Assembly (NCBI GenBank): GCA_964429995.1
Contig: CAYSDY010000003.1
Coordinates: 57,472 to 121,471 of the forward strand
Source: UBA583 sp964429995
Lineage (GTDB): Archaea; Nanobdellota; Nanobdellia; Woesearchaeales; UBA583
DNA: 64,000 nt
Reading direction: 5' to 3'
A program made the position numbers and the translations under genes. Within the stretch, counting starts at the first letter, position 1, and every line of letters begins with the position of its first letter. Below are positions 46,730-53,352 of this stretch, piece by piece. The notes beneath the pieces were generated by a model. That model was given only the letters and a program-made list of their open reading frames with translations. It did no database searches and was not told the DNA's origin.

Positions 46730-47584
46730 TTAGTTTAACCTCCTTTTAATTTCTTCTGTAAAATCTTCTAATTTTGAAAAAGCTGTCCATTTTTTCCCAA
46801 TATCTTTTAAAGATGCACCTATATGATAAACTTCATCATCTATTATTAAAAACCTATCGTGTGAGTCTTTAAATTCTTTTATTTGAAGATTGTTATATTG
46901 TTTGTTAAATTTATTTATATCTTCTCTTAATTCTTTTGTTATATTTTTAGTATAAATTGTAACTTTTACTTGATTTTCTTTCTTCTTAAATAAATTAAGA
47001 GTTCTTTCATCAATATAATTATCAATTAATTTTATTTCATTTTTTGCTTTTCTAATTAAATCTGTTATGAAGATGTATGAGTCAAAGAATTGATTATTGA
47101 AGAAAATTCCTGTTTTAGGTTCATTTGTTTCTAAGAGATTGAATATTTTATTGAAATTGTTATCATGTTCTAATAATTTTGTTTCAATTATGTTTAATCT
47201 TTGGAATGTATCTTTATTTGTTAAAAGGAATTGTCTCATTTGAATAAATGCTCTCATAATCTGAATATTTACTTCAATAGCTCTTTTAGATGTTAAAATA
47301 CTTGAAATATTTGCAACTCCTTGTTCAGTAAAGGCATAAGGCAAACTACCACCTAGATGTTGTTTTGAAGGTATCACAGATTGTGATACCATAATGTCTA
47401 CTTCATTTTCGGTTAATTGAAACATAAAATCCTCTGGAAATCTTTCAATATTTCTTTTAATTGCCTGTTTTAAAGATCTTGTTTCAGTTTCATAAAAGTC
47501 TGATAAATCCCTATCTAAAATTACTTGAACTCCTCTTAGAGTATGGATTTTAGGTTTTATTACTTCAATAATATTATTATTCAT
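46730..47584 (-). CDS. ORF6N-domain DNA-binding protein
   Basis: Residues 1-110 form an ORF6N domain (LRGVQVILDRDLSDFYETETRSLKQAIKRN, FMFQLTENE, LPYAFTEQGVANISSIL), a domain of phage and viral regulators. The C-terminal half (KAKNEIKLIDNYIDERTLNLF, HDRFLIIDDEVYHIGASLKDIG) resembles a degenerate phospholipase-D/DUF1703-like module with one HxK-like HDRF motif. Within the ORF6N domain, codons for VSQSVIP are a DNA palindrome (47370-47390) shared with the hsdS end. It lies one base upstream of hsdR and may autoregulate the operon (inference). Confidence 0.85.
   Translation of the reverse strand: MNNNIIEVIKPKIHTLRGVQVILDRDLSDFYETETRSLKQAIKRNIERFPEDFMFQLTENEVDIMVSQSVIPSKQHLGGSLPYAFTEQGVANISSILTSKRAIEVNIQIMRAFIQMRQFLLTNKDTFQRLNIIETKLLEHDNNFNKIFNLLETNEPKTGIFFNNQFFDSYIFITDLIRKAKNEIKLIDNYIDERTLNLFKKKENQVKVTIYTKNITKELREDINKFNKQYNNLQIKEFKDSHDRFLIIDDEVYHIGASLKDIGKKWTAFSKLEDFTEEIKRRLN
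47370..47390. repeat. In-frame palindrome inside ORF6N gene
   Basis: Perfect 9-bp arms GGTATCACA and TGTGATACC around a 3-nt spacer (GAT). It encodes VSQSVIP in the ORF6N protein. Nearly the same palindrome occurs at 48372-48392 in hsdS. Confidence 0.7.
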
Positions 47585-47661
47585 TTCAACAAACCTCCTT
47601 TTGAGGTAGTCGCAATTTGTGACCAGTTATTTGAAGTCACAATTTGAGATGTCAAATTCAT
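47581..47661 (-). CDS. 26-codon coupled mini-ORF between AbiTii-like and ORF6N genes
   Basis: An ORF whose ATG overlaps the upstream stop (ATGA) and whose TGA overlaps the ORF6N start (ATGA). It encodes MNLTSQIVTSNNWSQIATTS and KGGLLK. The peptide repeats the ORF6N-like phrase SQIVTS because it spans two copies of the CACAA/TTGTG palindrome (47605-47625 and 47633-47653). A GGAGGT ribosome site precedes it. It may be a translated linker, a relic of an ORF6N gene or a regulatory leader. Confidence 0.4.
   Translation of the reverse strand: MNLTSQIVTSNNWSQIATTSKGGLLK
47605..47625. repeat. CACAA/TTGTG-type imperfect palindrome
   Basis: Left arm GGTAGTCGCAA and right arm TTTGTGACCA form an imperfect dyad related to the perfect ones in hsdS and ORF6N. 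Confidence 0.5.
47633..47653. repeat. CACAA/TTGTG-type imperfect palindrome
   Basis: GAAGTCACAA with TTTGAGATGTC, a degenerate member of the same palindrome family, 8 nt from the previous one. Confidence 0.45.
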
Positions 47662-47674
47662 TGTTCTACCTCCA
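47658..47674. repeat. 17-bp direct repeat, right of AbiTii-like cassette
   Basis: On the coding strand TGGAGGTAGAACAATGA; identical to 48326-48342. It contains the last codons and stop of the AbiTii-like gene and the ATG of the mini-ORF. Confidence 0.75.
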
Positions 47675-48329
47675 GTAAAATATTTTTAATATTTCTTTCA
47701 ACTTCTGACATCATTATTTTTAAACTAGTTTTGTATATTTTTAGCCTTACTTCGATGGTAGGAATATTAAATTTACTTCTTATTTCTTCAGGAAGCCTAT
47801 ACATTACATAGAATTCATCATTTTCTTTATTAACTAATGATTCAATTTCTTCTATTGAATTAGTAAAAAATATTGGGATCTCGATTTCTTTTATAGGTCC
47901 AAATTTAGTTTTCATTAAACCAATTCCTTTTATATCTCTATAAGACAGATCAAATTTTTTATCTGTTTCTTTTGTGTGACCATATAACTCATTTTCAAGA
48001 TATATTTTAGTTTGTTTATCTTTAATTAAAGGAATTAATTTTAGAATTGATTTTCTCAAATAATTATGAGATTTTTCAAGAATCAGATCTTCTATCTCTT
48101 CAATCACATCTTTATTTCCCTTGGATTTGGACATTTTAATTTCTTTTTCTAAATCCTTTTTTAATTCAATAGGATTACTTCCAATATTAATGATATTTTT
48201 TTGATTATTATTAAGATTTATTTTGTTAACATTTTGATTTACAATATTAATTTTATAAATTAAATATAATGATAATCCAAATCCTAATCCTCCTAAAACT
48301 TCTAAAAACAACTTAATCTCTTCTATCAT
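47658..48329 (-). CDS. AbiTii-like domain protein within the restriction operon
   Basis: A 223-aa protein with one N-terminal membrane helix (about 5-25) and a cytoplasmic domain. Residues about 88-150 (LRKSILKLIPLIKDKQTKIYLENELYGHT...YRDIKGIGLMKTKFGPIKEIEIP) fit the AbiTii pattern (LRKaL..A..L....W...EL.GY...YR) found in abortive-infection proteins. The start overlaps the hsdS stop (ATGA) and the stop overlaps the next mini-ORF (ATGA). A 17-bp direct repeat brackets the gene exactly, so it looks like an inserted defence cassette. Confidence 0.6.
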   Translation of the reverse strand: MIEEIKLFLEVLGGLGFGLSLYLIYKINIVNQNVNKINLNNNQKNIINIGSNPIELKKDLEKEIKMSKSKGNKDVIEEIEDLILEKSHNYLRKSILKLIPLIKDKQTKIYLENELYGHTKETDKKFDLSYRDIKGIGLMKTKFGPIKEIEIPIFFTNSIEEIESLVNKENDEFYVMYRLPEEIRSKFNIPTIEVRLKIYKTSLKIMMSEVERNIKNILLEVEQ

Positions 48330-48342
48330 TGTTCTACCTCCA
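48326..48342. repeat. 17-bp direct repeat, left of AbiTii-like cassette
   Basis: Coding-strand TGGAGGTAGAACAATGA, containing the ribosome-binding site, the end of hsdS (VEQ, stop) and the ATG of the AbiTii-like gene. Identical to 47658-47674. Confidence 0.75.
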
Positions 48343-49648
48343 TTTTAAGACCGCAATTTATGACCTTAGAAGGTATCACATTTTGTGATACCCTAACTAT
48401 TCCAGTTAGAAGAAGTTGCATTAATGATTTTTTTTGTAATTTTAATTGATTAATCTCTTCTTGAAGTAAGGAGATTTCTTTATCTTGATTTTGAAGTGTA
48501 TTTGCTATTTTTTCTTGTTCAGGTAAGGAGGGTAGGAGTATTTTCATCATTGACATATCTTTAAATGCTAAACTATCTCTAACACTTCCAGCTACAAAAC
48601 TTTCAATTCTTCCTTTAAACTGATGTGTATCTAACCAATACCTAAAATAAATTGGATTTAAGTTATCTTTTGTTTTAAATATAACATACATTGGACTTAA
48701 TATTCCATTTTCAAATGAAGTTAATAAATCTATTGACCCCACATTAATTCTTGAAGGATTATATGCAAATTCACCTCTTGAAACAATTTTATAATTTGAT
48801 ATATCTTTACTTGCAATTTCTTTTCCAAAATATTCATCTTGATTTACAAAACCTTTTTTATTAGTTACACTTAAAACTCTTTTTACTTGATTTTCTTTAT
48901 TTCTATTTAAAATCTCTTTTAATAACTTCTTCAACTTAACTTCTTTCCATTCATCATTAAACTCTTTAAATCTAACTTTTCCACTCAATAGATTTTGCAT
49001 TAGTGATTTCTTTAAATTCTTTTTCTCTTCAAGTAATTTTTCTTTTAATTCAATTAAATTGTCTTGGTTTGAAAGGATTTCTGCTATGACGGTTTGTTCA
49101 GGTAAAGATGGAGTTGGTAACCTCATAGAAGAATACTCCTCAGAATTAATTCCTGGTTGACCACCTCTCATAGACATTATTTTGACCCATTTATCATATT
49201 GATAAGTTTCAGTATATAGTTTAATGAAATAAGGATTAGTTACATCATGATTTATTTTAAATCTAATTAAAAAACCTGCAAAATATAAATCTCCATCATT
49301 TTTAGAGTATAAATATGTTTTCCCTGTTGTTCCACCAGTTCTAGCAAATAATAAGTCATTTTCTTTTAATAAATATTTTTTTTTATCTTCTAATTTTACA
49401 GACATTAAATTATTTTTAATAATTCTTCCATTTTCATCAATATCTGTAATTCTAAGATAAGTAGGTAAATCTTTTGAGTATGGCAATGCAGATTCTCCAG
49501 CACCATACTGTCCTTTATCTTTACAAACATTCCCAAATTTTTCTACTTTCCAATCATTTGGAATTATTCCAATTTTAGTTTGTTTGTAACCTTCTGGAAC
49601 TTCTCCTTTTTGAATCATTTCAAGTCTTTGTTTTATTTCTTGGTTCAT
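48326..49648 (-). CDS. hsdS: Type I restriction enzyme, specificity subunit (two TRDs)
   Basis: A 440-aa DNA-recognition subunit with two target-recognition domains. TRD1 begins IGIIPNDWKVEKFGNVC and is followed by the conserved helix LPEQTVIAEILSNQDNLIELKEKLLEEKKNLKKSLMQNLLSG. TRD2 follows and ends in LPEQEKIANTLQNQDKEI...LLTGIVRV. After that the protein has an odd tail, SQNVIPSKVINCGLKMEVEQ, encoded by two palindromes (48372-48392 and about 48347-48367) and similar to a piece of the ORF6N protein. The tail looks acquired. Confidence 0.92.
   Translation of the reverse strand: MNQEIKQRLEMIQKGEVPEGYKQTKIGIIPNDWKVEKFGNVCKDKGQYGAGESALPYSKDLPTYLRITDIDENGRIIKNNLMSVKLEDKKKYLLKENDLLFARTGGTTGKTYLYSKNDGDLYFAGFLIRFKINHDVTNPYFIKLYTETYQYDKWVKIMSMRGGQPGINSEEYSSMRLPTPSLPEQTVIAEILSNQDNLIELKEKLLEEKKNLKKSLMQNLLSGKVRFKEFNDEWKEVKLKKLLKEILNRNKENQVKRVLSVTNKKGFVNQDEYFGKEIASKDISNYKIVSRGEFAYNPSRINVGSIDLLTSFENGILSPMYVIFKTKDNLNPIYFRYWLDTHQFKGRIESFVAGSVRDSLAFKDMSMMKILLPSLPEQEKIANTLQNQDKEISLLQEEINQLKLQKKSLMQLLLTGIVRVSQNVIPSKVINCGLKMEVEQ
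48347..48367. repeat. CACAA/TTGTG-type imperfect palindrome at the hsdS 3' end
   Basis: On the coding strand AAGGTCATAA with ATTGCGGTCTT. It encodes KVINCGL in the HsdS tail. Confidence 0.5.
48372..48392. repeat. In-frame palindrome at the hsdS 3' end
   Basis: Perfect 9-bp arms GGTATCACA and TGTGATACC around TTT; encodes VSQNVIP. Same arms as the palindrome inside the ORF6N gene. Confidence 0.7.
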
Positions 49649-49773
49649 TTTAACACCACTCTTTCAATTAAATTGAACTTGTAAAATATTTGTCCCACAA
49701 GTTGTGGCACTTTTTCAAATTCATGGATCATTTTGTTGATATCAACGAAATGATAGATATTAAATAATTTCAT
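49645..49773 (-). CDS. 42-codon coupled mini-ORF between KilA-N and hsdS
   Basis: The ATG overlaps the KilA-N gene stop (ATGA) and its TGA overlaps the hsdS ATG (ATGA). It has a GGGAGGTTGG ribosome site and encodes MKLFNIYHFVDINKMIHEFE followed by KVPQLVGQIFYKFNLIERVV and LK. It spans two palindromes: one around GTTGATATCAAC (49730-49753) and one CCACAA/TTGTGG type (49692-49710). The precise coupling at both ends argues that it is translated. Function unknown; too short for the usual gene callers. Confidence 0.45.
   Translation of the reverse strand: MKLFNIYHFVDINKMIHEFEKVPQLVGQIFYKFNLIERVVLK
49692..49710. repeat. CACAA/TTGTG-type palindrome in mini-ORF
   Basis: TGTCCCACAA g TTGTGGCAC: near-perfect arms with one mismatch. 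Encodes VPQLVG. Confidence 0.5.
49730..49753. repeat. 24-bp near-perfect palindrome in mini-ORF
   Basis: CATTTTGTTGAT followed by ATCAACGAAATG on the plus strand: a contiguous dyad with one mismatched pair. It is related to the GTTGA-n-TCAAC dyad at 50607-50622. Confidence 0.55.
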
Positions 49774-50585
49774 TCTCTCTCCAACCTCCCAATATTATTA
49801 TTTGAAACTAAGAGTGTCATTTGCTCAATAGCAATTTTATTTATCTCAATTAATCTATCTTCTTTACTTAAACCATTTTTAATAAAAATTGAATTTAAAT
49901 TTTCAAGATTAGTTAAACAAACTAATTGACTAACATTTGCATAATCTCTAATATTACCCTCTAATTTTGGATTATTTCCTTTCCACTCTTTTGCAGTCAT
50001 TCCAAATAAAGCTAAATTTAAAATATCTGCCTCAGTTGCATAAACTAAATTTGGATTTTTAATAGTATTTGGAATTAAATGAGTTTTAATTGCATCAGTA
50101 TGAATTTTATAATTGATTTTAGTTAAAGTTCTTTTAATATTCCAATCTTGATTTTGCATTTCAATTTCTTTTAATCTTTGAAATTCTTTAATTAAGTATA
50201 TTTTAAATTCTGCACTAATCCACATTCCAAATTCAAAAGCTAAATCTTTATGGGCATAAGTTCCTCCATATCTTCCAGCTGTAGCCTTTAATCCTATTGC
50301 ATTTGTTTTCTCAACCCATTCTTTAACACTAATTTTATAATTATTTAAACCCGCTTGACTTTTAATTGTGGCAAATTCGCCATAATTAAAATTAGGATTG
50401 TGAATTCTTTCCCAAATTCCTAAGAATTCAACAGTATTTCTATTTCTAAGCCAATCAGAAATAAAAAAATCTCCATCTTTTGCTTTAAGCATATCTGTTA
50501 GAGAAATAAAATCATTATCTTTAACTTTCATTATTGAAATTTCAATTCCTTTTACTAAAATTTTATTTTTAATTTTCTCTACCAT
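49770..50585 (-). CDS. KilA-N domain DNA-binding protein
   Basis: A 271-aa protein. Residues about 10-135 form a KilA-N domain (DNDFISLTDMLKAKDGDFFISDWLRNRNTVEFLGIWE, WVEKTNAIGLKATAGRYGGTYAHKDLAFEFGMWIS), found in phage and large-virus regulators. The C-terminal half (ATEADILNLALFGMTAKEWK...LIEINKIAIEQM) is the usual companion domain of bacterial/archaeal homologues. It has an AGGAGGT ribosome site 6-7 nt before the ATG and lies between hsdM and hsdS, which suggests operon-specific regulation or phage sensing (inference). Confidence 0.9.
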   Translation of the reverse strand: MVEKIKNKILVKGIEISIMKVKDNDFISLTDMLKAKDGDFFISDWLRNRNTVEFLGIWERIHNPNFNYGEFATIKSQAGLNNYKISVKEWVEKTNAIGLKATAGRYGGTYAHKDLAFEFGMWISAEFKIYLIKEFQRLKEIEMQNQDWNIKRTLTKINYKIHTDAIKTHLIPNTIKNPNLVYATEADILNLALFGMTAKEWKGNNPKLEGNIRDYANVSQLVCLTNLENLNSIFIKNGLSKEDRLIEINKIAIEQMTLLVSNNNIGRLERE

Positions 50586-50673
50586 TTAAATACCTCCTGA
50601 ACCTTTTTGTTGAAGTCAACAATATGGTTTGAGTAAAAAACAATTCAATAATAAAACATTCTTTAAATTCCAT
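50569..50673 (-). CDS. Possible 34-codon mini-ORF between hsdM and KilA-N
   Basis: It starts after the hsdM stop (AAGAGGT site before ATG 50673), encodes MEFKECFIIELFFTQTILLT and STKRFRRYLNGREN, and overlaps the KilA-N start by 17 nt out of frame. It includes a GTTGA/TCAAC dyad at 50607-50622. Less convincing than the other two mini-ORFs because its end is not an ATGA junction. Confidence 0.25.
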   Translation of the reverse strand: MEFKECFIIELFFTQTILLTSTKRFRRYLNGREN

Positions 50674-50689
50674 TCTTTTCAAACCTCTT

Positions 50690-52210
50690 TTACAATCCCA
50701 ACTCCTTCAAGTATTCATCTTGTTTTTTCTCAACTTCAACAATTTCAGCTTTCAATTTAACAATATTTTCTTTTACCAAATCCAAATCAATAATCTCTTC
50801 TTCTTCAAATGTATCTACATAACGAGGAATATTCAAATTATAATCATTTTCTTTGATTTCATCAATATTAGCAACATATGAATATTTATCTTCTGTTTCA
50901 TATCTTTTATATGTTTCATATATCTTCTCAATATCACTATCTCTTAACACATTTTGATTTTTTCCTTTCTCAAAATTTCCTTCTCCTGAACCATCAATAA
51001 ATAAAATATCTTTTCTTGTCCTATTTTTTTTAAACACTAATACACAAGCAGGAATACTAGTTCCAAAAAACAAATTAGCAGGAAGTCCAATTACAGCATC
51101 AAGTAAATTTAAATCAATTATTTGTTTTCTAATCTTACCTTCTTGTGCTCCTCTAAATAGAACTCCATGAGGTAAAACAACAGCCATCCTTCCATTTTCA
51201 CTAAGCGAATATAACATATGTTGAACAAAGGCATAATCTCCTTTTGACTTAGGAGGAACTCCCCATTCAAATCTTCTATATGGGTCAAGAGAACTATCCA
51301 TAACAAAATCTTTCTCAGAATCAGTATTTGAAAATCCCATAGCCCATTTATCTAAACTAAAAGGCGGATTTGCAACAATTACTTGAAATTTCATCAACTT
51401 ATCATTTTCTAAATGTAGTGGATTTGCCAAAGTATCACCCCACTCAATTTTTGCATCATCAAATTTATGTAAAAACATATTCATTCTAGCAAGTGATTGT
51501 GTTTGACCATTTCTTTCCTGACCATAAATTGCTACTTTTTTATTTTGAACTCTTTGAGCTGTTTTTAACAATAATGAACCTGAGCCGCAAGTAGGGTCGT
51601 AAATTCTATCATTTTCTTTTGGTTCAACTAACATGGAAACTAATTTAGAAACTTTTGCTGGCGTGAAAAACTCACCCCCCTTCTTTCCAGCATCTGATGC
51701 AAATTGACCTATCATATATTCATAGGCATCACCAATAACATCTGCATCACCAATAACACTTGGAGATAAATTTAAAGTTTTAAAATCTTCAAGTAAATGT
51801 CTAAGCATAGCATTTCTATCTTTTACTTGACCTAAAACCATTTCTGAATTAAAATCAATGTTTCTAAAAACACCTCTTAATTTTAATTTATTATCTTCTT
51901 CTATTTTTTCTAATGCCGTATTGATAATTTCTCCAACATTGGATTCATTTCTTTTTGAATAAATATAATCAAAAGTTGATTTGTCATCTAAAATAAATCT
52001 ATCTCTTGCAAGAGCCCTTTCAATTCTTGTTTGATCTTGGTCATATTTTTCTGAATAAATCTCTAAATGTTCTTTATATGTATCTGATAAGTATTTTACA
52101 AATAACATTACCAAAACATAATCTTTGTAAATTGAAGAGTCAATCTTTCCTCTAAAAGTATCACATGCTTTCCATAAAGTGTTTGAAATTGTTTCTTTTT
52201 TTGTTTCCAT
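50690..52210 (-). CDS. hsdM: Type I restriction enzyme, M subunit (adenine methyltransferase)
   Basis: A 506-aa N6-adenine methylase. HsdM_N helical region (TLWKACDTFRGKIDSSIYKDYVLVMLFVKYLSD) precedes the SAM domain with motif I DPTCGSG (205-211) and catalytic NPPF (281-284). KKGGEFFTPAKVSKLV is the usual entry to the domain. Methylates the target to protect host DNA and forms M2S with HsdS. Complete and apparently functional. Confidence 0.95.
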   Translation of the reverse strand: METKKETISNTLWKACDTFRGKIDSSIYKDYVLVMLFVKYLSDTYKEHLEIYSEKYDQDQTRIERALARDRFILDDKSTFDYIYSKRNESNVGEIINTALEKIEEDNKLKLRGVFRNIDFNSEMVLGQVKDRNAMLRHLLEDFKTLNLSPSVIGDADVIGDAYEYMIGQFASDAGKKGGEFFTPAKVSKLVSMLVEPKENDRIYDPTCGSGSLLLKTAQRVQNKKVAIYGQERNGQTQSLARMNMFLHKFDDAKIEWGDTLANPLHLENDKLMKFQVIVANPPFSLDKWAMGFSNTDSEKDFVMDSSLDPYRRFEWGVPPKSKGDYAFVQHMLYSLSENGRMAVVLPHGVLFRGAQEGKIRKQIIDLNLLDAVIGLPANLFFGTSIPACVLVFKKNRTRKDILFIDGSGEGNFEKGKNQNVLRDSDIEKIYETYKRYETEDKYSYVANIDEIKENDYNLNIPRYVDTFEEEEIIDLDLVKENIVKLKAEIVEVEKKQDEYLKELGL

Positions 52211-52219
52211 TTTTTGTTT

Positions 52220-52795
52220 TTATTCTATATATTTATTTAATAAAGTTTTAATTAATGTTTTCTTTTGACTAGTTAATTGTTCTAATAAATTTAATTCATT
52301 TAAGTGTTCCTTGTAAACTCCAATTATTTTTGATTGAATTTCAATAGGACAAATTGATCCAAATTCAATTTCATTAAATGAAGAGACTTTAATAACAGGA
52401 ATCTTTGTCCCTGTTGATATTTGAGCTAATTTCTTTTGAAAATTTTCAGAATTTAAAACAATAGTCAAATATTCAGGTAAAAATTTATTTAAAATATTCC
52501 TAAGAACCAAGAAATTAGATGAAATTAACAAACCTTCTTCTAGGCTATCAATATATACTGCTGTATAAGGAAAAGTTAGTCTCACAATAATATCTCCTTT
52601 TTTTGTTATATATTTATTATCAATATCACTTTCAGCTGAAAAATCTTCTAATTCATTATGATTAATAGAAAAATCATTTTCAAAACTTTTAATAGTTAAT
52701 AATTTATATATCTTAGAAGGATTTAGATTATTCTCTGCTTTCTTTCTACTTAATACCAACCCTGAGGTGATCGAACATATTTCTTGAATCTTCAT
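52220..52795 (-). CDS. Half-length HsdS-like specificity protein (single TRD)
   Basis: A 191-aa protein with one target-recognition domain (MKIQEICSITSGLVLSRKKA...ISTGTKIPVIKVSSFNEIEF) followed by one coiled-coil spacer (EIQSKIIGVYKEHLNELNLLEQLTSQKKTLIKTLLNK). Full HsdS has two of each. Half-subunits can act as homodimers and create a second specificity. It is the first gene of the operon, 9 nt ahead of hsdM. Could be a genuine alternative S subunit or a truncated relic. Confidence 0.82.
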   Translation of the reverse strand: MKIQEICSITSGLVLSRKKAENNLNPSKIYKLLTIKSFENDFSINHNELEDFSAESDIDNKYITKKGDIIVRLTFPYTAVYIDSLEEGLLISSNFLVLRNILNKFLPEYLTIVLNSENFQKKLAQISTGTKIPVIKVSSFNEIEFGSICPIEIQSKIIGVYKEHLNELNLLEQLTSQKKTLIKTLLNKYIE

Positions 52796-52875
52796 TTGTC
52801 ATAAATCAACTTCAACCAATCGAAAACAATTTTATTAAAATTTTATTTTGTCATAGCCTAGTTATTACCACAGCT

Positions 52876-52889
52876 TCTATATTTATAAA
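52876..52889 (-). promoter_or_regulatory. TATA box of the restriction operon
   Basis: The minus strand reads AGTTTATAAATATA, a good archaeal TATA box. Transcription would begin near 52855, giving a leader of about 60 nt before ATG 52795, longer than most genes here. Confidence 0.55.
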
Positions 52890-52953
52890 CTTAACGAAAA
52901 AATTGAAAAAAAGGGCCTTTTTCAATTTTAACTAATTTTTCCAAATTGTCACT

Positions 52954-53152
52954 TTATTTCTCTAAAATAAGTATTTTTTCAAATTTATCAATTAAATTAT
53001 CAATATCGTATTCTAAAATAATTTCTCCTAAAAATAATTTTAATAAAAAAATATGAACAATTGGAAGAATAGCTATTTCATCCCCAAATTTTATCCTGTT
53101 TTAATGAATTATTGATTTTATCAAAAACTAAATCAATTAAATCTATATACCC
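52954..53152 (-). pseudogene. Frameshifted gene remnant next to tRNA-Arg
   Basis: One frame reads GYIDLIDLVFDKINNSLKQD and KIWG before a stop; the next frame continues DEIAILPIVHIFLLKLFLGE and IILEYDIDNLIDKFEKIL to a TAA at 52954. Together they look like the C-terminal part of a small helical protein broken by a frameshift, with no start in view. It accounts for most of the gap 52796-53162 between the restriction operon and tRNA-Arg. Confidence 0.4.
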
Positions 53153-53162
53153 GCTTAAAAAC

Positions 53163-53236
53163 CGACCCCAGAGAGATTCGAACTCCCGCAATCCGGGCCG
53201 AAACCGGAAGCACTATCCAGGCTATGCTATGGGGCC
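53163..53236 (-). tRNA. tRNA-Arg (anticodon UCG)
   Basis: A 74-nt cloverleaf on the minus strand: acceptor GGCCCCA with TGGGGTC, D arm GCAT/GTGC with GG in a 10-nt loop, anticodon stem TCCGG/CCGGA with loop TTTCGGC (anticodon TCG), variable TTGC, and T arm GGGAG/CTCTC with TTCGAAT. Discriminator G. No intron and no encoded CCA. Confidence 0.92.
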
Positions 53237-53316
53237 AATAAACAAGGTTATGAAGTTTAATTAAATTCTTTTTATAAAATTTTGTTTTAATTATGATGCA
53301 AATTTGTTTTTTTAAA

Positions 53317-53331
53317 GATAAATTTATAAAC
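53317..53331 (+). promoter_or_regulatory. TATA box of the 53353 gene
   Basis: AGATAAATTTATAAAC lies about 22-35 nt ahead of ATG 53353. Confidence 0.5.
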
Positions 53332-53335
53332 ATTA

Positions 53336-53351
53336 ACTACTTAATAGTAGT
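53336..53351. promoter_or_regulatory. Palindrome ACTACT-N4-AGTAGT between TATA and start codon
   Basis: ACTACT taat AGTAGT, extended by TA on the left and TA on the right to 8-bp arms (TAACTACT/AGTAGTTA). It covers the predicted transcription start, a repressor-like position. Confidence 0.55.
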
Positions 53352-53352
53352 T

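Noticed and set aside
42884..52795. BREX or DISARM instead of type I restriction
   Set aside because: No PglX, PglZ, BrxC or DrmA/B homologue; HsdR, HsdM and HsdS are all standard type I.
42024..53236. Restriction island bounded by tRNA att sites
   Set aside because: tRNA-Thr and tRNA-Arg are intact, no duplicated tRNA 3' segment was found at the other end and no integrase gene is present.
53133..53333. Minus-strand ORF of 66 codons over the tRNA-Arg
   Set aside because: It reads straight through a well-formed tRNA cloverleaf.
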